NCBI GenBank assembly: GCA_020248405.1
Contig: JADCHQ010000014.1
Span: 1 to 64,000, forward strand
DNA length: 64,000 nt
Source: Rhodocyclaceae bacterium
Lineage (GTDB): Bacteria > Pseudomonadota > Gammaproteobacteria > Burkholderiales > Ga0077523
Reading direction: 5' to 3'
The position numbers and the translations under genes were made by a program. Shown piece by piece: positions 42,447 through 52,576 of the stretch; position 1 is the first letter of the stretch, and each line of letters starts with the position of its first letter. The notes beneath the pieces were generated by a model. That model was not told the origin of the DNA. It worked only from the letters and a program-made list of their open reading frames with translations, and did no database searches.

Positions 42447-43718
42447 ATGGACCTCGGCGAACACAAACGCATGACACTCGCACCCCGCGGCAAGGAGGGC
42501 AGGAACCTCATCGTGGGGCTGGACATTGGCACCTCGAAGATATCCGCGATCGTGGCGGAGGCTCGGCCGGAGGGCGTGTTCGAGGTGATCGGCATGGGCA
42601 GCCATGCCTCCCGCGGCCTGAAGAAAGGGGTGGTGGTGAACATCGAGTCGACGGTGCACGCCATCCAGCGCGCCCTCGAGGAAGCCGAACTGATGGCCGA
42701 CTGCAAGATCCGCGAGGTCTACACGGGTATCGCGGGAAGCCACATCAGGAGCTTCAATTCCCACGGAATGGTGGCCATCAAGGACCGGGAGGTGGGTGAA
42801 CAGGACGTGGAGCGCGTTCTCGACACTGCCCGAGCCGTGAACATTCCCACCGATCAGCAGGTTCTGCACGTGCTGAACCAGGAATTCGTCATCGATGGGC
42901 AGGAGGATGTGCGAGAGCCGGTGGGCATGAGCGGCGTGCGGCTGGAGGTGAAGGTGCACATCGTCACCGGCGCCGTGTCCGCGGCGCAGAACATCCTCAA
43001 GTGCGTGCGGCGCTGCGGCCTGGAGGTACGCGACCTCATCCTGCAGCCGCTCGCCTCGGCCATGGCGACCCTGTCGGATGACGAGAAGGACCTGGGCGTG
43101 GCGTTGGTGGACATCGGCAGCGGAACCACCGATATCGCGGTGTTCACGGGAGGGGCGATCCGCCATACGGCCGTGATTCCCATCGCGGGGGACCAGATCA
43201 CCAACGACATCGCCATGGCGTTGCGCACTCCCACCAAGGAGGCCGAGGAACTCAAGCGCCAGCATGGCTGCGCATTGCGTCAGCTGGCCGACCCCCAGCA
43301 CAGCATCGAAGTGCCGGGCGTGGGCGAGCGCGCCTCGCGCCAGATGTCGCGCCAGACGCTGGCCGAGGTGATCGAGCCGCGCGTCGAGGAACTCTACTCG
43401 CTGGTGCAGGCCGAGCTGCGTCGCAGCGGCTTCGAGGACCTGCTGTCCTCGGGCGTGGTGATCACCGGCGGCAGCGCTGCCATGCAGGGCATGGTGGAAC
43501 TGGGCGAAGAGGTGTTTCACATGCCGGTCCGGCTGGGGTTGCCGGTGTACGTAGGTCCGCTGGCTGAGCACGTGCGCAGCGCGCGTCATTCCACGGCAGT
43601 AGGGCTTCTCATGGCGGCCCACGAGCAGCACCGCCGCCGCGAGCTCTCCAAACTCTCCACGGGGCGCATGCAGCACATCGCCATGCGCATGAAGGAGTGG
43701 TTTCAGGCCAATTTCTAG
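42447..43718 (+). CDS. ftsA: Cell division protein FtsA
   Basis: Actin-like ATPase that tethers FtsZ to the membrane. The 423-residue protein has IVGLDIGTSKISAIVAE (phosphate 1), VDIGSGTTDIAVF (phosphate 2), GVVITGGSAAMQGM (adenosine) and a C-terminal amphipathic helix in MRMKEWFQANF. ATG at 42447 follows AGGGAGAG; a second ATG eight codons in is possible. It is the first gene of the cluster followed by a sizeable gap (66 bases), which holds a hairpin. Confidence 0.96.
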   Translation: MDLGEHKRMTLAPRGKEGRNLIVGLDIGTSKISAIVAEARPEGVFEVIGMGSHASRGLKKGVVVNIESTVHAIQRALEEAELMADCKIREVYTGIAGSHIRSFNSHGMVAIKDREVGEQDVERVLDTARAVNIPTDQQVLHVLNQEFVIDGQEDVREPVGMSGVRLEVKVHIVTGAVSAAQNILKCVRRCGLEVRDLILQPLASAMATLSDDEKDLGVALVDIGSGTTDIAVFTGGAIRHTAVIPIAGDQITNDIAMALRTPTKEAEELKRQHGCALRQLADPQHSIEVPGVGERASRQMSRQTLAEVIEPRVEELYSLVQAELRRSGFEDLLSSGVVITGGSAAMQGMVELGEEVFHMPVRLGLPVYVGPLAEHVRSARHSTAVGLLMAAHEQHRRRELSKLSTGRMQHIAMRMKEWFQANF

Positions 43719-43720
43719 GC

Positions 43721-43754
43721 GCCGCGGGCGAGAAGCCGCGCGGCAGGTTTTTTT
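43721..43754 (+). terminator. Terminator-like hairpin between ftsA and ftsZ
   Basis: Three bases after the ftsA stop, GCCGCGGGC pairs with GCC-g-CGCGGC (nine base pairs with one bulge, loop GAGAA), followed by AGG and seven Ts. It has all features of an intrinsic terminator or attenuator. Some transcripts should end here, so ftsZ may depend on read-through or on a promoter inside ftsA. Confidence 0.6.
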
Positions 43755-43784
43755 GTCGTCATCACTATCGGAGGAGGGAAAACG

Positions 43785-44969
43785 ATGTTCGAGATCCTCG
43801 ACACGCAGGGGCAGGAAGCCGTCATCAAGGTGGTGGGCGTGGGCGGCTGCGGCGGTAACGCCGTGGATCACATGATCGAGGCAGGGGTGGACGGCGTGGA
43901 GTTCATCTGCCTGAACACCGATGCCCAGGCACTCAAGCGTAACCGCGCTGGACGCTTGCTCCAGCTCGGGACCGGGGTGACCAAGGGTCTGGGCGCAGGC
44001 GCCAATCCCGAGGTGGGCCGCCGCGCCGCGCAGGAGGACCGTGAGCGCATCGTGGAGCTCATCGAGGGCGCGGACATGCTGTTCCTCACCGCTGGAATGG
44101 GCGGTGGCACCGGCACCGGCGCCGCGCCCGTGGTGGCGGAGGTGGCGCGCGAGCTGGGCATCCTCACGGTGGCCGTAGTCACGAAACCCTTCGCCTTTGA
44201 AGGCAAGCGCCTGAAGGTGGCAGCCTCGGGCCTGGAGGATCTGGCGCGTCACGTGGATTCGCTGATTGTCATTCCCAACGACAAACTCATGGCCGTCCTG
44301 GGCGAGGACGTGGCCATGCTCGACGCCTTCAAGGCGGCCAACAGCGTGCTGCACGGCGCGGTGGCGGGTATCGCGGAAGTCATCAAGTGCCCGGGCCTGG
44401 TCAACGTGGATTTCGCCGACGTGCGCACGGTGATGTCGGAGATGGGCATGGCCATGATGGGCTCGTCGCTTGCCTCGGGGCCGCACCGCGCCACCGAAGC
44501 CGCTGAGCAGGCCGTGGCAAGCCCGCTGCTGGAGGACGTGAACCTGGCAGGGGCCAGGGGCGTGCTGGTGAACATCACAGCCTCGCCGAACCTGCGCATG
44601 AAGGAGGTGCACGAGGTGATGAACACCATCCGCGCCTTCACCGCCGAGGACGCCACGGTGATCGTTGGCACGGTTATCGACGAGGCGATGGGAGACGAAC
44701 TGCGCGTCACCATGGTGGCCACGGGCCTAGGCAATCCGTTGTCGCGACAGCAACCGCGGCCGCTTCAGGTGGTCAAGACCGGCACCGATCCAATGCCGCT
44801 TCCGGTGCTGGCTCCTGCACAGGCTGCGCCACTCCAGGAACCTGACTATGTGTCGCTCGATACGCCTGCCGTCATCCGCCGGCGAAATCGGGATACCGTG
44901 GAAGCAATGAAGCAGTCGGGGATCGAAATGCTCGATATTCCGGCATTCCTGCGCAAGCAGGCCGATTGA
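43785..44969 (+). CDS. ftsZ: Cell division GTPase FtsZ
   Basis: Tubulin-like GTPase that forms the Z-ring. The 394-residue protein has KVVGVGGCGGNAVDHM, the GTP signature GGGTGTG at 106-112, the NTDAQAL loop, and the synergy loop NVDFADVRTVM. The C-terminal peptide DIPAFLRKQAD binds FtsA, ZipA and ZapD (encoded at 53735-54493). A strong ribosome site, GGAGGAGGG, precedes the ATG, consistent with high expression. Confidence 0.98.
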   Translation: MFEILDTQGQEAVIKVVGVGGCGGNAVDHMIEAGVDGVEFICLNTDAQALKRNRAGRLLQLGTGVTKGLGAGANPEVGRRAAQEDRERIVELIEGADMLFLTAGMGGGTGTGAAPVVAEVARELGILTVAVVTKPFAFEGKRLKVAASGLEDLARHVDSLIVIPNDKLMAVLGEDVAMLDAFKAANSVLHGAVAGIAEVIKCPGLVNVDFADVRTVMSEMGMAMMGSSLASGPHRATEAAEQAVASPLLEDVNLAGARGVLVNITASPNLRMKEVHEVMNTIRAFTAEDATVIVGTVIDEAMGDELRVTMVATGLGNPLSRQQPRPLQVVKTGTDPMPLPVLAPAQAAPLQEPDYVSLDTPAVIRRRNRDTVEAMKQSGIEMLDIPAFLRKQAD

Positions 44970-45085
44970 ACGTGTCGGCGGTTGGAGATCGAGGCTGCCA
45001 AGGCTTTCCCGGTCCAGCCTCGGCCCGAACATGGAGGACGTGATACCTTTTCAATATCAGTCTTTTTCCGAACGCGCCGGATGAC

Positions 45086-45997
45086 ATGATCCAGCAACGA
45101 ACCCTCAGAAACCTAGTTCGCGCCACGGGCGTGGGGCTTCACACGGGCGAGAAGGTCGAACTTACCCTTAAGCCAGCCGCTCCCGATACCGGGATCGTGT
45201 TCCGTCGCACCGACCTTCCGGTGCCGGTGGACATCCCCGCGTCGCCCTATGTGGTCAAGGATACGAGGCTGTCATCCTGCATCGAGAACGATGGGGCGCG
45301 GATTTCCACCGTGGAACATCTCATGTCGGCGCTGGCCGGCCTGGGCATCGACAACGTGTACGCCGAAGTGACCGCGGGCGAAATCCCGATCATGGACGGC
45401 TCGGCTGGCCCGTTCGTGTTCTTGCTCCAGTCTGCCGGCATCGAGGAACAGCCTGCGGCCAAGAAGTTCATCCGGGTACGAGAATCCGTGGAAGTGCACC
45501 ACGGTGACAAGTGGGCACGCCTCGAACCCCACGAAGGCTTTCGGCTCGAATTCGGCATCGATTTCCGGCATCCCGCGTTCGCCGATTCCGGTAACCGGGT
45601 GGTGGTCGACTTTGCCACGGCATCCTATGCGCGCGAGGTGGCGCGCGCCCGCACCTTTGGCTTCATGCACGAAGTGGAGATGATGCGGGCCCAGGGCTTG
45701 GCGCTGGGCGGTAGCCTCGACAACGCGATCGTCATGGACGAGTACCGAGTATTGAACAGCGACGGCCTGCGATACGAAGACGAGTTCGTTAAGCACAAAG
45801 TCCTGGACGCCGTGGGAGACCTGTACCTGCTCGGCCATCCGCTAGTGGGTGCCTACCGCGCCTTCAAGTCGGGACACGCGCTGAACAATGCGCTCCTGCG
45901 ACGACTGCTGGAGACCGAGAGCGCTTGGGAAACTGTCACGTTCGCCCAGGATCAGGCCCCGCCGGCCTTCGCACGTTTACAGCTTCAGGGCGCCTGA
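45086..45997 (+). CDS. lpxC: UDP-3-O-acyl-N-acetylglucosamine deacetylase
   Basis: Zinc deacetylase for the committed step of lipid A synthesis. The 303-residue protein shows [19 protein letters not shown], zinc ligand His78 in [21 protein letters not shown], and [11 protein letters not shown] with the second His and the Asp ligand, then [10 protein letters not shown]. It follows ftsZ after 116 bases. That gap has an 8-bp stem-loop (44990-45022) without a T-tract, so transcription may continue or start anew. Confidence 0.97.
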   Translation: MIQQRTLRNLVRATGVGLHTGEKVELTLKPAAPDTGIVFRRTDLPVPVDIPASPYVVKDTRLSSCIENDGARISTVEHLMSALAGLGIDNVYAEVTAGEIPIMDGSAGPFVFLLQSAGIEEQPAAKKFIRVRESVEVHHGDKWARLEPHEGFRLEFGIDFRHPAFADSGNRVVVDFATASYAREVARARTFGFMHEVEMMRAQGLALGGSLDNAIVMDEYRVLNSDGLRYEDEFVKHKVLDAVGDLYLLGHPLVGAYRAFKSGHALNNALLRRLLETESAWETVTFAQDQAPPAFARLQLQGA

Positions 45998-46027
45998 GGG
46001 CGGTCGGCCCGACGTGTCCCAGGCAGC

Positions 46028-46213
46028 ATGCTTGTCCTGCGCGTTGTCGTATTCCTGCTGCTGCTCCTGATCGGAGCTGCCTTTGCCACGGCGTTTGTCA
46101 CCCGGAATCGACGCTGGTTGTTTTTCGCAGGCCAGATCACTTGCTGGGGCGTTATCTTCGTGTTGGTGTTTCTGGCCTTCTATCTGTTCGAGCGCCTGGT
46201 GATAGTGGTTTAG
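46028..46213 (+). CDS. Small two-helix membrane protein of unknown function
   Basis: A 61-residue, very hydrophobic protein with two membrane segments (about 3-22 and 32-56) separated by a short basic loop TRNRRW, and almost no soluble part. I do not recognise the family. It starts 30 bases after lpxC on the same strand and is probably cotranscribed. A weak AGG lies upstream of the ATG. It converges with dciA after 14 bases. The charge pattern and hydrophobicity make it look like a real gene. Confidence 0.7.
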   Translation: MLVLRVVVFLLLLLIGAAFATAFVTRNRRWLFFAGQITCWGVIFVLVFLAFYLFERLVIVV

Positions 46214-46227
46214 GTCCGGTGTTGGCG

Positions 46228-46662
46228 TTATCCGCGGTGCCGCTTTGCAAAACGGTCCAGGGCCGATCGCAAGGAGGCGTCGGCCATGTTGGCGGCCAAG
46301 TCCTCGATCGCAGCCACGGCTTGCAGCGGAAGGCGCGCGCGCTTGGGGGGGGGCGGGCCGGGCTCGGCAAAAAACCTTACTTGCACCATCACCTCTATTC
46401 GATTAACCTCCTGCCCCCGTTCGCGGAATTGAACCGTGAGGCGTGATGCAAGCTGCTTCAGTTTTGCAGCAATGGCGCCGTTAGTTGCGACAATCTGCAC
46501 CGTGTCTCCTCGCGACGCAGCCACGCAGCTCGAAGTTGCAACCGAGGGCGAAACAATCTGTTCGTACGTCCGCTGCAAGGCCAGATGGCGAGCTGCCAGC
46601 CGCACCAAAAGGCTGGTTTCAGGGCCCTGGAGCAGCCACTCGGCGACGGGTTTTCCGCTCAT
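46228..46662 (-). CDS. dciA: DUF721 (DciA-like) protein
   Basis: The 144-residue protein carries a DUF721 domain: HLALQRTYEQIVSP, then a beta strand region GDTVQIVATNGAIAAKLKQLAS and VNRIEVMVQVRFF. DciA is the ancestral loader of the DnaB replicative helicase in bacteria that lack DnaC. The gene commonly lies between lpxC and secA, as here. A good GGAGG precedes the ATG. It is transcribed against its neighbours, head to head with the M23 gene with only 26 bases between starts. Confidence 0.88.
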   Translation of the reverse strand: MSGKPVAEWLLQGPETSLLVRLAARHLALQRTYEQIVSPSVATSSCVAASRGDTVQIVATNGAIAAKLKQLASRLTVQFRERGQEVNRIEVMVQVRFFAEPGPPPPKRARLPLQAVAAIEDLAANMADASLRSALDRFAKRHRG

Positions 46663-46688
46663 TGCAAGCCTCCGTATCAGGACGTGCC

Positions 46689-47606
46689 ATGGATATCATC
46701 ATCGTATCAAGTCGGCTTTCTAAGGCCAGGACTTTCACCATCTCGCGTGGGCAGTTGGCGGGGGTGGCACTTCTGGGCGGGGTTGTTTTGCTCGCCATTG
46801 CCATGTTGTTCAACACGCTGCTGCTGCATCATGCCGTCCGGACCGACAACCCGATGCTACGCGCCTATCTCGAGGCTGCCCAAGCCCAGCAAAACCTGAA
46901 GGCCCACTCTTACCTTCGGGATAGCCTGAACGCCATGTCCGCTAGGTTGGGAGAAATGCAAGCGCGGCTCATGCAACTCAATTCCCTCGGCGAGCGGGTA
47001 TCCAAGCTGGCGGGGGTCAAGCCACAGGACATGGAACTCGATCGCCCCGGCGGGCGCGGCGGCGCTCTGGTCACGAGCGCACCTCAAGAGCTTTCCCTGG
47101 ACGAATTGAGGGGACGCATCGAGCAGCTTGCCCGCGAGGTAAACGCGGGTGCCGACATGTTCGGGATGCTTGAAGACGTCCTGACGGAGGCTCATGCCCG
47201 CAAGCAATTGCTACCCACGGCTTTGCCCCTTGCCGGTGGCGCTATGAGTTCCAATTACGGCTGGCGTATCGACCCATTTACGGGGGGGCAGGCGTTCCAC
47301 GAAGGCGTGGACTTCATGGCGGAGCCCGGCACGCCCATCCTGGCGGCCGCTGGCGGCGTGATCGTCGCCTCCGAGGAACATCCTCAGTATGGTAGTATGG
47401 TGGAGGTCGATCACGGCAACGGCCTGATCACGCGATATGGCCACGCATCTCGACGTCTGGTCAGGTTAGGCGATGTGGTGGTGCGCGGCGCCAAGATCGC
47501 GGAGGTCGGTTCCACCGGCCGCTCCACCGGTCCTCACTTGCATTTTGAGGTGCGCATCAACGGGGCAGCCCAAAATCCGGCAAGGTTTTTCCAGCCACCT
47601 AGCTGA
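46689..47606 (+). CDS. M23 family peptidase (LytM domain), membrane anchored
   Basis: The 305-residue protein has one N-terminal membrane segment (about 20-45), then a periplasmic coiled coil (about 60-170), then an M23 peptidase domain (about 190-305). The zinc site is formed by H-x3-D in FHEGVDFMAE and by HLHFE near the C-terminus; the His in RYGHASR is also present. Catalytic residues look intact, so it may cleave peptidoglycan cross-bridges; many homologues with this layout act as amidase activators. A strong terminator follows. Confidence 0.92.
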   Translation: MDIIIVSSRLSKARTFTISRGQLAGVALLGGVVLLAIAMLFNTLLLHHAVRTDNPMLRAYLEAAQAQQNLKAHSYLRDSLNAMSARLGEMQARLMQLNSLGERVSKLAGVKPQDMELDRPGGRGGALVTSAPQELSLDELRGRIEQLAREVNAGADMFGMLEDVLTEAHARKQLLPTALPLAGGAMSSNYGWRIDPFTGGQAFHEGVDFMAEPGTPILAAAGGVIVASEEHPQYGSMVEVDHGNGLITRYGHASRRLVRLGDVVVRGAKIAEVGSTGRSTGPHLHFEVRINGAAQNPARFFQPPS

Positions 47607-47632
47607 AGGAGCTTTATCCGGCACCGATGTTG

Positions 47633-47674
47633 GAGGGGTGGGTGCGATCGCTCGCACGCCACCCCTCTTCGTTT
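47633..47674 (+). terminator. Intrinsic terminator after the M23 peptidase gene
   Basis: GAGGGGTGG (47633-47641) pairs perfectly with CCACCCCTC (47659-47667), with further pairing of TGCGA and TCGCA inside, followed by TTCGTTTT. It lies 26 bases after the stop. secA should therefore use a promoter between here and 47732; a weak TTGAAC - 16 - TATCGC is present. Confidence 0.85.
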
Positions 47675-47732
47675 TGAACGCGGCTTGCCTGGCAGTATCG
47701 CGCAACGTGCCATCTAATCGCTCCGGGTTCTC

Positions 47733-50441
47733 ATGATATCCACTGTCCTAAAGAAGCTCTTCGGTAGCCGTAACGACCGGTTGCTCAAGCGCTATGGTCA
47801 TGCGGTTCGTGCCATCAACGCAATCGAACCGGCGCTGCAAAAGCTCAACGACGAGGCGCTTCGGGCCCGCACTGACGCCTTCAAGGCGAGAGTCGCTGCG
47901 GGGGAGAGTCTTGAAAACATTCTTCCCGAGGCGTTCGCTACGGTACGCGAGGCGAGCCACCGGGTGCTCGGGATGCGGCATTTCGACGCGCAGTTACTGG
48001 GCGGGATAGCTCTGCACCACGGCAAGATCGCCGAGATGCGTACCGGCGAAGGCAAGACGCTCATGGCCACTCTCCCGGCTTACCTGAACGCTCTCACGGG
48101 CGCAGGCGTGCACGTGGTGACCGTGAACGACTATCTCGCCGCCCGCGACGCCGCCTGGATGGGCAAGGTGTACCGGGCGCTTGGCTTGTCGGTGGGCGTG
48201 AACCTCACCCAGATGGAACACGGCCTCAAGCAGCAGGCCTACGCAGCGGACATCACCTACGGCACCAACAACGAATTCGGCTTCGATTACCTCCGCGACA
48301 ACATGGTCTACCAGACCGGCGAGCGCGTGCAGCGCCGGTTGGCCTACGCCATCGTGGACGAGGTGGACTCCATCCTGATCGACGAGGCGCGCACCCCGCT
48401 CATCATTTCCGGCCAGGCCGAGGAGCACACCGACCTGTACGTGAAGGTCAACGCCCTCGTGCCGTTGCTCGAGCGACAGAAAGAGGAAAATGGTCCTGGC
48501 GACTTCAGCGTCGACGAAAAGGCCCATCAGGTGTTGCTCACCGAGGCGGGCCACGAAAAGGCCGAGGAATTGCTCAACCGCGGCGGTTTGTTGCCCGACG
48601 GCGGCAGCCTCTACGACGCCAGCAACATTCTGCTCATGCACCATGTCTATGCAGCGCTGCGCGCCCACGCGCTGTTCCACCGCGACCAGCACTATGTGGT
48701 TCAGAATGGCGAGATCGTCATCGTGGACGAGTTTACCGGGCGTCTCATGGCGGGCCGGCGCTGGTCAGACGGTCTGCATCAAGCCGTGGAGGCCAAGGAG
48801 GGCGTAGCGATTCAAAAGGAAAATCAGACGCTCGCCTCCATCACCTTCCAGAACTACTTCCGCATGTACCGCAAGCTCGCGGGCATGACCGGCACAGCCG
48901 ACACCGAGGCCTATGAGTTTCAGCATATCTACAACCTCGAGACGGTGATCATTCCCACGCACCGGCCCATGATCCGCCAGGATCGCATGGACCAGGTGTT
49001 TCGCACCGCGCGCGAGAAACACCAGGCGATCCTCAATGACATCAAGGATTGCCGAGAACGCGGACAACCCGTGCTGGTGGGCACCACCTCAATCGAGAAT
49101 TCGGAGCTGCTCTCGGGCATGCTTGATAAGGAGCGGCTGCCCCATCAGGTGTTGAACGCCAAACAACACGCCCGCGAGGCGGAAATCGTGGCCCAGGCGG
49201 GCCGTCCCGGGATGATCACCATTGCCACCAACATGGCCGGTCGGGGCACCGACATCGTGCTGGGCGGCAACCCGGAACCGGAGATCGCCCAGATCCAGGC
49301 AGACGAGTCCTTGCCCACGGAGCAAAAGGTACAGCGCGAGCAGGCTGTGCGCGCCGAATGGCAGAAGCTGCACGATCAGGTGGTGTCGGTGGGCGGTCTG
49401 CATATCGTGGGCACCGAGCGCCACGAGTCGCGGCGCGTGGACAACCAGCTGCGCGGACGCTCAGGCCGTCAGGGTGATCCGGGTTCGAGCCGCTTCTACC
49501 TGTCGCTGGAGGACCCGCTGCTGCGCATTTTCGCTTCCGACCGCGTGGCTGCCATCATGGATCGCCTCAAGATGCCCGAAGGCGAGGCCATCGAGCATCC
49601 CTGGGTCACCCGGGCCATCGAGAACGCCCAGCGCAAGGTGGAGGCTCGCAACTTCGACATCCGCAAGCAGCTGCTCGAGTACGACGATGTGTCCAACGAC
49701 CAGCGCAAGGTGATCTACCAGCAGCGCAACGAACTGCTCGAATCCGACGACGTGGGCGAGTCCGTCAAAGGCCTGCGCCACGGCGCGATCGAGGCTATGG
49801 TGGAGGCCCATGTGCCGCCCGAGAGCGTGGAGGAGCAGTGGGATGTCCCTGGGTTGCGCAAGTCGCTGTTGCTCGAATTCAGTTTCGACGCGCCGCTCGA
49901 GCAGTGGCTGGGCGAGGATGAAAACCTGGACGCAGGAGCCCTGAAGGCGCGCGTAGTGGAGGCTGCCGATGCAGCCTACTCCGCCAAGATTTCGCAGGTG
50001 GATTCCGAGGCCTGGCAGCACTATGAGCGCGCCATCATGCTTCAGAGCGTGGACCAGCACTGGCGCGAGCACCTGGCGGCGCTGGACCATCTTCGCCAGG
50101 GCATTCACCTGCGCGGTTACGCGCAGAAGAACCCCAAGCAGGAATACAAGCGCGAGGCCTTCGAACTGTTCTCCCTGCTTTTGTCCACGGTGCGCGATGA
50201 AGTGACGCGGGTGCTCATGACGGTGCAAGTGCGTACCGAGGCCGAACTCGAAAAGGCCGAGGAACCCGTCAACCTCACCAACGTGCGTTTTCAGCACATG
50301 GACCAGGACGAAGCACTTGCAGAGGCCAATGCCGAGGAGAAGCCTGCCCCGGTGCGCGTAGGGGGGAAAGTGGGCCGCAACGATCCCTGCCCATGCGGAT
50401 CGGGCAAGAAGTACAAGCAATGCCACGGCAAGCTCGCCTGA
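47733..50441 (+). CDS. secA: Preprotein translocase ATPase SecA
   Basis: Motor ATPase that drives secretory proteins through SecYEG. The 902-residue protein has Walker A TGEGKT at about 104-109, [14 protein letters not shown], the DEAD-like [29 protein letters not shown], and [16 protein letters not shown]. The C-terminal zinc motif is intact (Cys886, Cys888, Cys897, His898) and binds SecB and lipids. Length is normal. The upstream terminator isolates it from the M23 gene. argJ follows after four bases. Confidence 0.98.
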   Translation: MISTVLKKLFGSRNDRLLKRYGHAVRAINAIEPALQKLNDEALRARTDAFKARVAAGESLENILPEAFATVREASHRVLGMRHFDAQLLGGIALHHGKIAEMRTGEGKTLMATLPAYLNALTGAGVHVVTVNDYLAARDAAWMGKVYRALGLSVGVNLTQMEHGLKQQAYAADITYGTNNEFGFDYLRDNMVYQTGERVQRRLAYAIVDEVDSILIDEARTPLIISGQAEEHTDLYVKVNALVPLLERQKEENGPGDFSVDEKAHQVLLTEAGHEKAEELLNRGGLLPDGGSLYDASNILLMHHVYAALRAHALFHRDQHYVVQNGEIVIVDEFTGRLMAGRRWSDGLHQAVEAKEGVAIQKENQTLASITFQNYFRMYRKLAGMTGTADTEAYEFQHIYNLETVIIPTHRPMIRQDRMDQVFRTAREKHQAILNDIKDCRERGQPVLVGTTSIENSELLSGMLDKERLPHQVLNAKQHAREAEIVAQAGRPGMITIATNMAGRGTDIVLGGNPEPEIAQIQADESLPTEQKVQREQAVRAEWQKLHDQVVSVGGLHIVGTERHESRRVDNQLRGRSGRQGDPGSSRFYLSLEDPLLRIFASDRVAAIMDRLKMPEGEAIEHPWVTRAIENAQRKVEARNFDIRKQLLEYDDVSNDQRKVIYQQRNELLESDDVGESVKGLRHGAIEAMVEAHVPPESVEEQWDVPGLRKSLLLEFSFDAPLEQWLGEDENLDAGALKARVVEAADAAYSAKISQVDSEAWQHYERAIMLQSVDQHWREHLAALDHLRQGIHLRGYAQKNPKQEYKREAFELFSLLLSTVRDEVTRVLMTVQVRTEAELEKAEEPVNLTNVRFQHMDQDEALAEANAEEKPAPVRVGGKVGRNDPCPCGSGKKYKQCHGKLA

Positions 50442-50445
50442 TGCC

Positions 50446-51672
50446 ATGGCAGTGAACCTGCTGCCGCCCAAGCCTTCGGACCTTAACTCCGTGGCGGGAG
50501 TGGAACTGGGTTTTGCCGAAGCTGGCATCCGCAAGGCCAACCGGCGTGATCTCATGCTCATGCGCTTGGCGCCAGGCACCCGCGTCGCTGGCGTGTTCAC
50601 GCGCAACGCCTTTGCCGCTGCGCCGGTGCAGTTGTGCCGCCGCCATCTGCTCGCTGGCGACGATATCCGTGCCCTGCTGGTGAACGCCGGCAATGCCAAT
50701 TGTGGCACCGGCGAGCGCGGCCTTCAGGCCGCCATGGCCACCTGCGAGGCGGCGGCGGCGCTGCTTGAATGCGAGCCGCGCCAAGTGCTGCCCTTCTCTA
50801 CTGGGGTGATTCTCGAGCACCTGCCAGTGGAGCGCATCGTGGCGGCGCTCCCGCGATGCGCCGAGTCCCTGGGCGCAGCCCACTGGGGCGAAGCTGCCGG
50901 TGCCATCATGACAACCGACACGGTTCCCAAGGCGGCCTCCTGTCGCGCCTGTGTCGCGGGCCGCACCATCACCGTCACCGGCATGGCCAAGGGTGTGGGC
51001 ATGCTGCAGCCGGATATGGCCACCATGCTTGCCTTTATCGCCACAGACGCATGCGTTGGAACAGCGGCGCTGCGGGCGCTGGTGCGCGAGGTGGCCGACC
51101 GGTCCTTCAACCGCGTCACCGTGGACGGTGACACCTCCACCAATGACTCCTTCGTGCTGATGGCCACTGGCGCTGCTGGTGGCGCCGCGGTGGAAGCAGG
51201 AACGCCAGCCTACACGGCGCTTCGCGAGGCGCTTCTGAAGGTGGCCGTGGCCCTGGCGCAAGCCATCGCTCGCGATGGCGAAGGTGCCACCAAGTTCATC
51301 ACCGTGGAGGTGGAGCAGGCCGCCAGCGAGGCCGAGGCGCTGGCCGTGGCCCGCCGCATCGCCAACTCGCCACTCGTGAAAACGGCTTTCTTCGCCTCCG
51401 ACCCCAACCTGGGGCGGCTGCTGATGGCAATCGGTAATGCCGGCGTGGACGGCCTCGATACCAGCGGCGTGAGCCTTTGGCTGGGTGGGGTGCAGGTGAT
51501 CGAGCGCGGTGGCCGCGCAGCCGCTTATCGCGAGGAAGACGGCGCACGCGTCATGCAGCCCGCCGAGATTGCGCTGCGCGTGCGTCTTGGCCGGGGTGGC
51601 GCCAGCACTGCCGTGTGGACCTGTGATTTTTCCTACGATTACGTGAAGATCAATGCCGAGTACCGCACCTGA
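50446..51672 (+). CDS. argJ: Bifunctional ornithine acetyltransferase/N-acetylglutamate synthase
   Basis: Transfers acetyl from N-acetylornithine to glutamate, recycling the acetyl group in arginine synthesis. The 408-residue precursor cleaves itself before the Thr in PDMATML, making alpha and beta chains; the preceding motif is KGVGMLQ. TTDTVPKAA, TVDGDTSTNDSF and the C-terminal NAEYRT are present. ATG at 50446 follows the secA stop by four bases. Its end overlaps the next gene by 20 bases. Confidence 0.96.
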   Translation: MAVNLLPPKPSDLNSVAGVELGFAEAGIRKANRRDLMLMRLAPGTRVAGVFTRNAFAAAPVQLCRRHLLAGDDIRALLVNAGNANCGTGERGLQAAMATCEAAAALLECEPRQVLPFSTGVILEHLPVERIVAALPRCAESLGAAHWGEAAGAIMTTDTVPKAASCRACVAGRTITVTGMAKGVGMLQPDMATMLAFIATDACVGTAALRALVREVADRSFNRVTVDGDTSTNDSFVLMATGAAGGAAVEAGTPAYTALREALLKVAVALAQAIARDGEGATKFITVEVEQAASEAEALAVARRIANSPLVKTAFFASDPNLGRLLMAIGNAGVDGLDTSGVSLWLGGVQVIERGGRAAAYREEDGARVMQPAEIALRVRLGRGGASTAVWTCDFSYDYVKINAEYRT

Positions 51673-52576
51673 GGCGGCCACCCTCCTGGGAGCGCTGCTG
51701 GAGCGCGCCGAACGGGTACTGGAGCGGGTCGAGGGTCTATTCGAGACCAGCGCGCCGCCGCCCGACTTCTCGGCTCACGTGGCGTTCCGCTGGCGGCGGC
51801 GCGGCTCCCAACGGGTACTCGAACCGGTACTGCATCCGCATCGCATCACCCTGGCCGATCTGCGGGGCATCGAGGCGCAGGCTAAGCTCATTGATGCCAA
51901 CACCCGCCATTTCGTACAGGGCTTGCCTGCCAACAACGTGTTGCTCACCGGGGCGCGTGGCACCGGCAAGTCCTCGCTGGTGAAGGCGGTGCTGGCGCGC
52001 CATGCCCCCCGCGGCTTGCGCCTGGTGGAGGTCGACAAGCAGGATCTGCTGGATTTGCCCGATCTGGTGGACATGGTGGGCGGCGCGTCGCAGCGCTTCA
52101 TCGTGTTCTGCGATGACTTGTCCTTCGAGGCGGATGAGCCTTCCTACAAGGCGCTCAAGGCGATGCTGGACGGCTCTATCGCGGCGCCCACCGACAACGT
52201 GCTCATCTACGCCACCTCCAACCGGCGCCACCTCATGCCCGAGTACATGAGCGAAAACCTGGAGACCCGCTACCTAGGCGAGGAGATCCATCCGGGCGAG
52301 ACGCTGGAGGAAAAGATCTCCTTGTCCGAGCGCTTCGGCCTTTGGATATCATTTCACCCCTTTGATCAGGACCGCTATCTGGAGATTGTCGGCCACTGGG
52401 TGGAGCGGCTCGGCGTACGGGTGAGCGACCGTGCCGCTCTGGAGCGAGAGGCGCTGCAATGGGCGCTGGCGCGCGGTTCGCGCAGCGGTCGCGTGGCCTG
52501 GCACTTCGCCCGCGATTTCGCTGGCCGTGCCCTGCTAGCGCAGCGCGCCCCGGCACGCGCCTCGCGCCGGCGGTGA
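51653..52576 (+). CDS. AAA-type ATPase of the DUF815 family
   Basis: The 307-residue protein has Walker A GARGTGKSS, Walker B FIVFCDDLSF, sensor 1 LIYATSNRRHLMPEYM, and an arginine-rich C-terminus. DUF815 proteins are widespread AAA ATPases with no established function. It starts 20 bases before the end of argJ and ends with a GTGA overlap onto the Nudix gene, so the three form a tight operon, perhaps with secA. Confidence 0.92.
   Translation: MPSTAPEAATLLGALLERAERVLERVEGLFETSAPPPDFSAHVAFRWRRRGSQRVLEPVLHPHRITLADLRGIEAQAKLIDANTRHFVQGLPANNVLLTGARGTGKSSLVKAVLARHAPRGLRLVEVDKQDLLDLPDLVDMVGGASQRFIVFCDDLSFEADEPSYKALKAMLDGSIAAPTDNVLIYATSNRRHLMPEYMSENLETRYLGEEIHPGETLEEKISLSERFGLWISFHPFDQDRYLEIVGHWVERLGVRVSDRAALEREALQWALARGSRSGRVAWHFARDFAGRALLAQRAPARASRRR

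Noticed and set aside
44990..45022. Stem-loop between ftsZ and lpxC as a terminator
   Set aside because: An 8-bp stem with a 17-base loop but no T-tract follows.
50441..50455. Mini-frame ATG overlapping the secA stop
   Set aside because: Only four codons; argJ has its own ATG four bases on, so it is likely chance.
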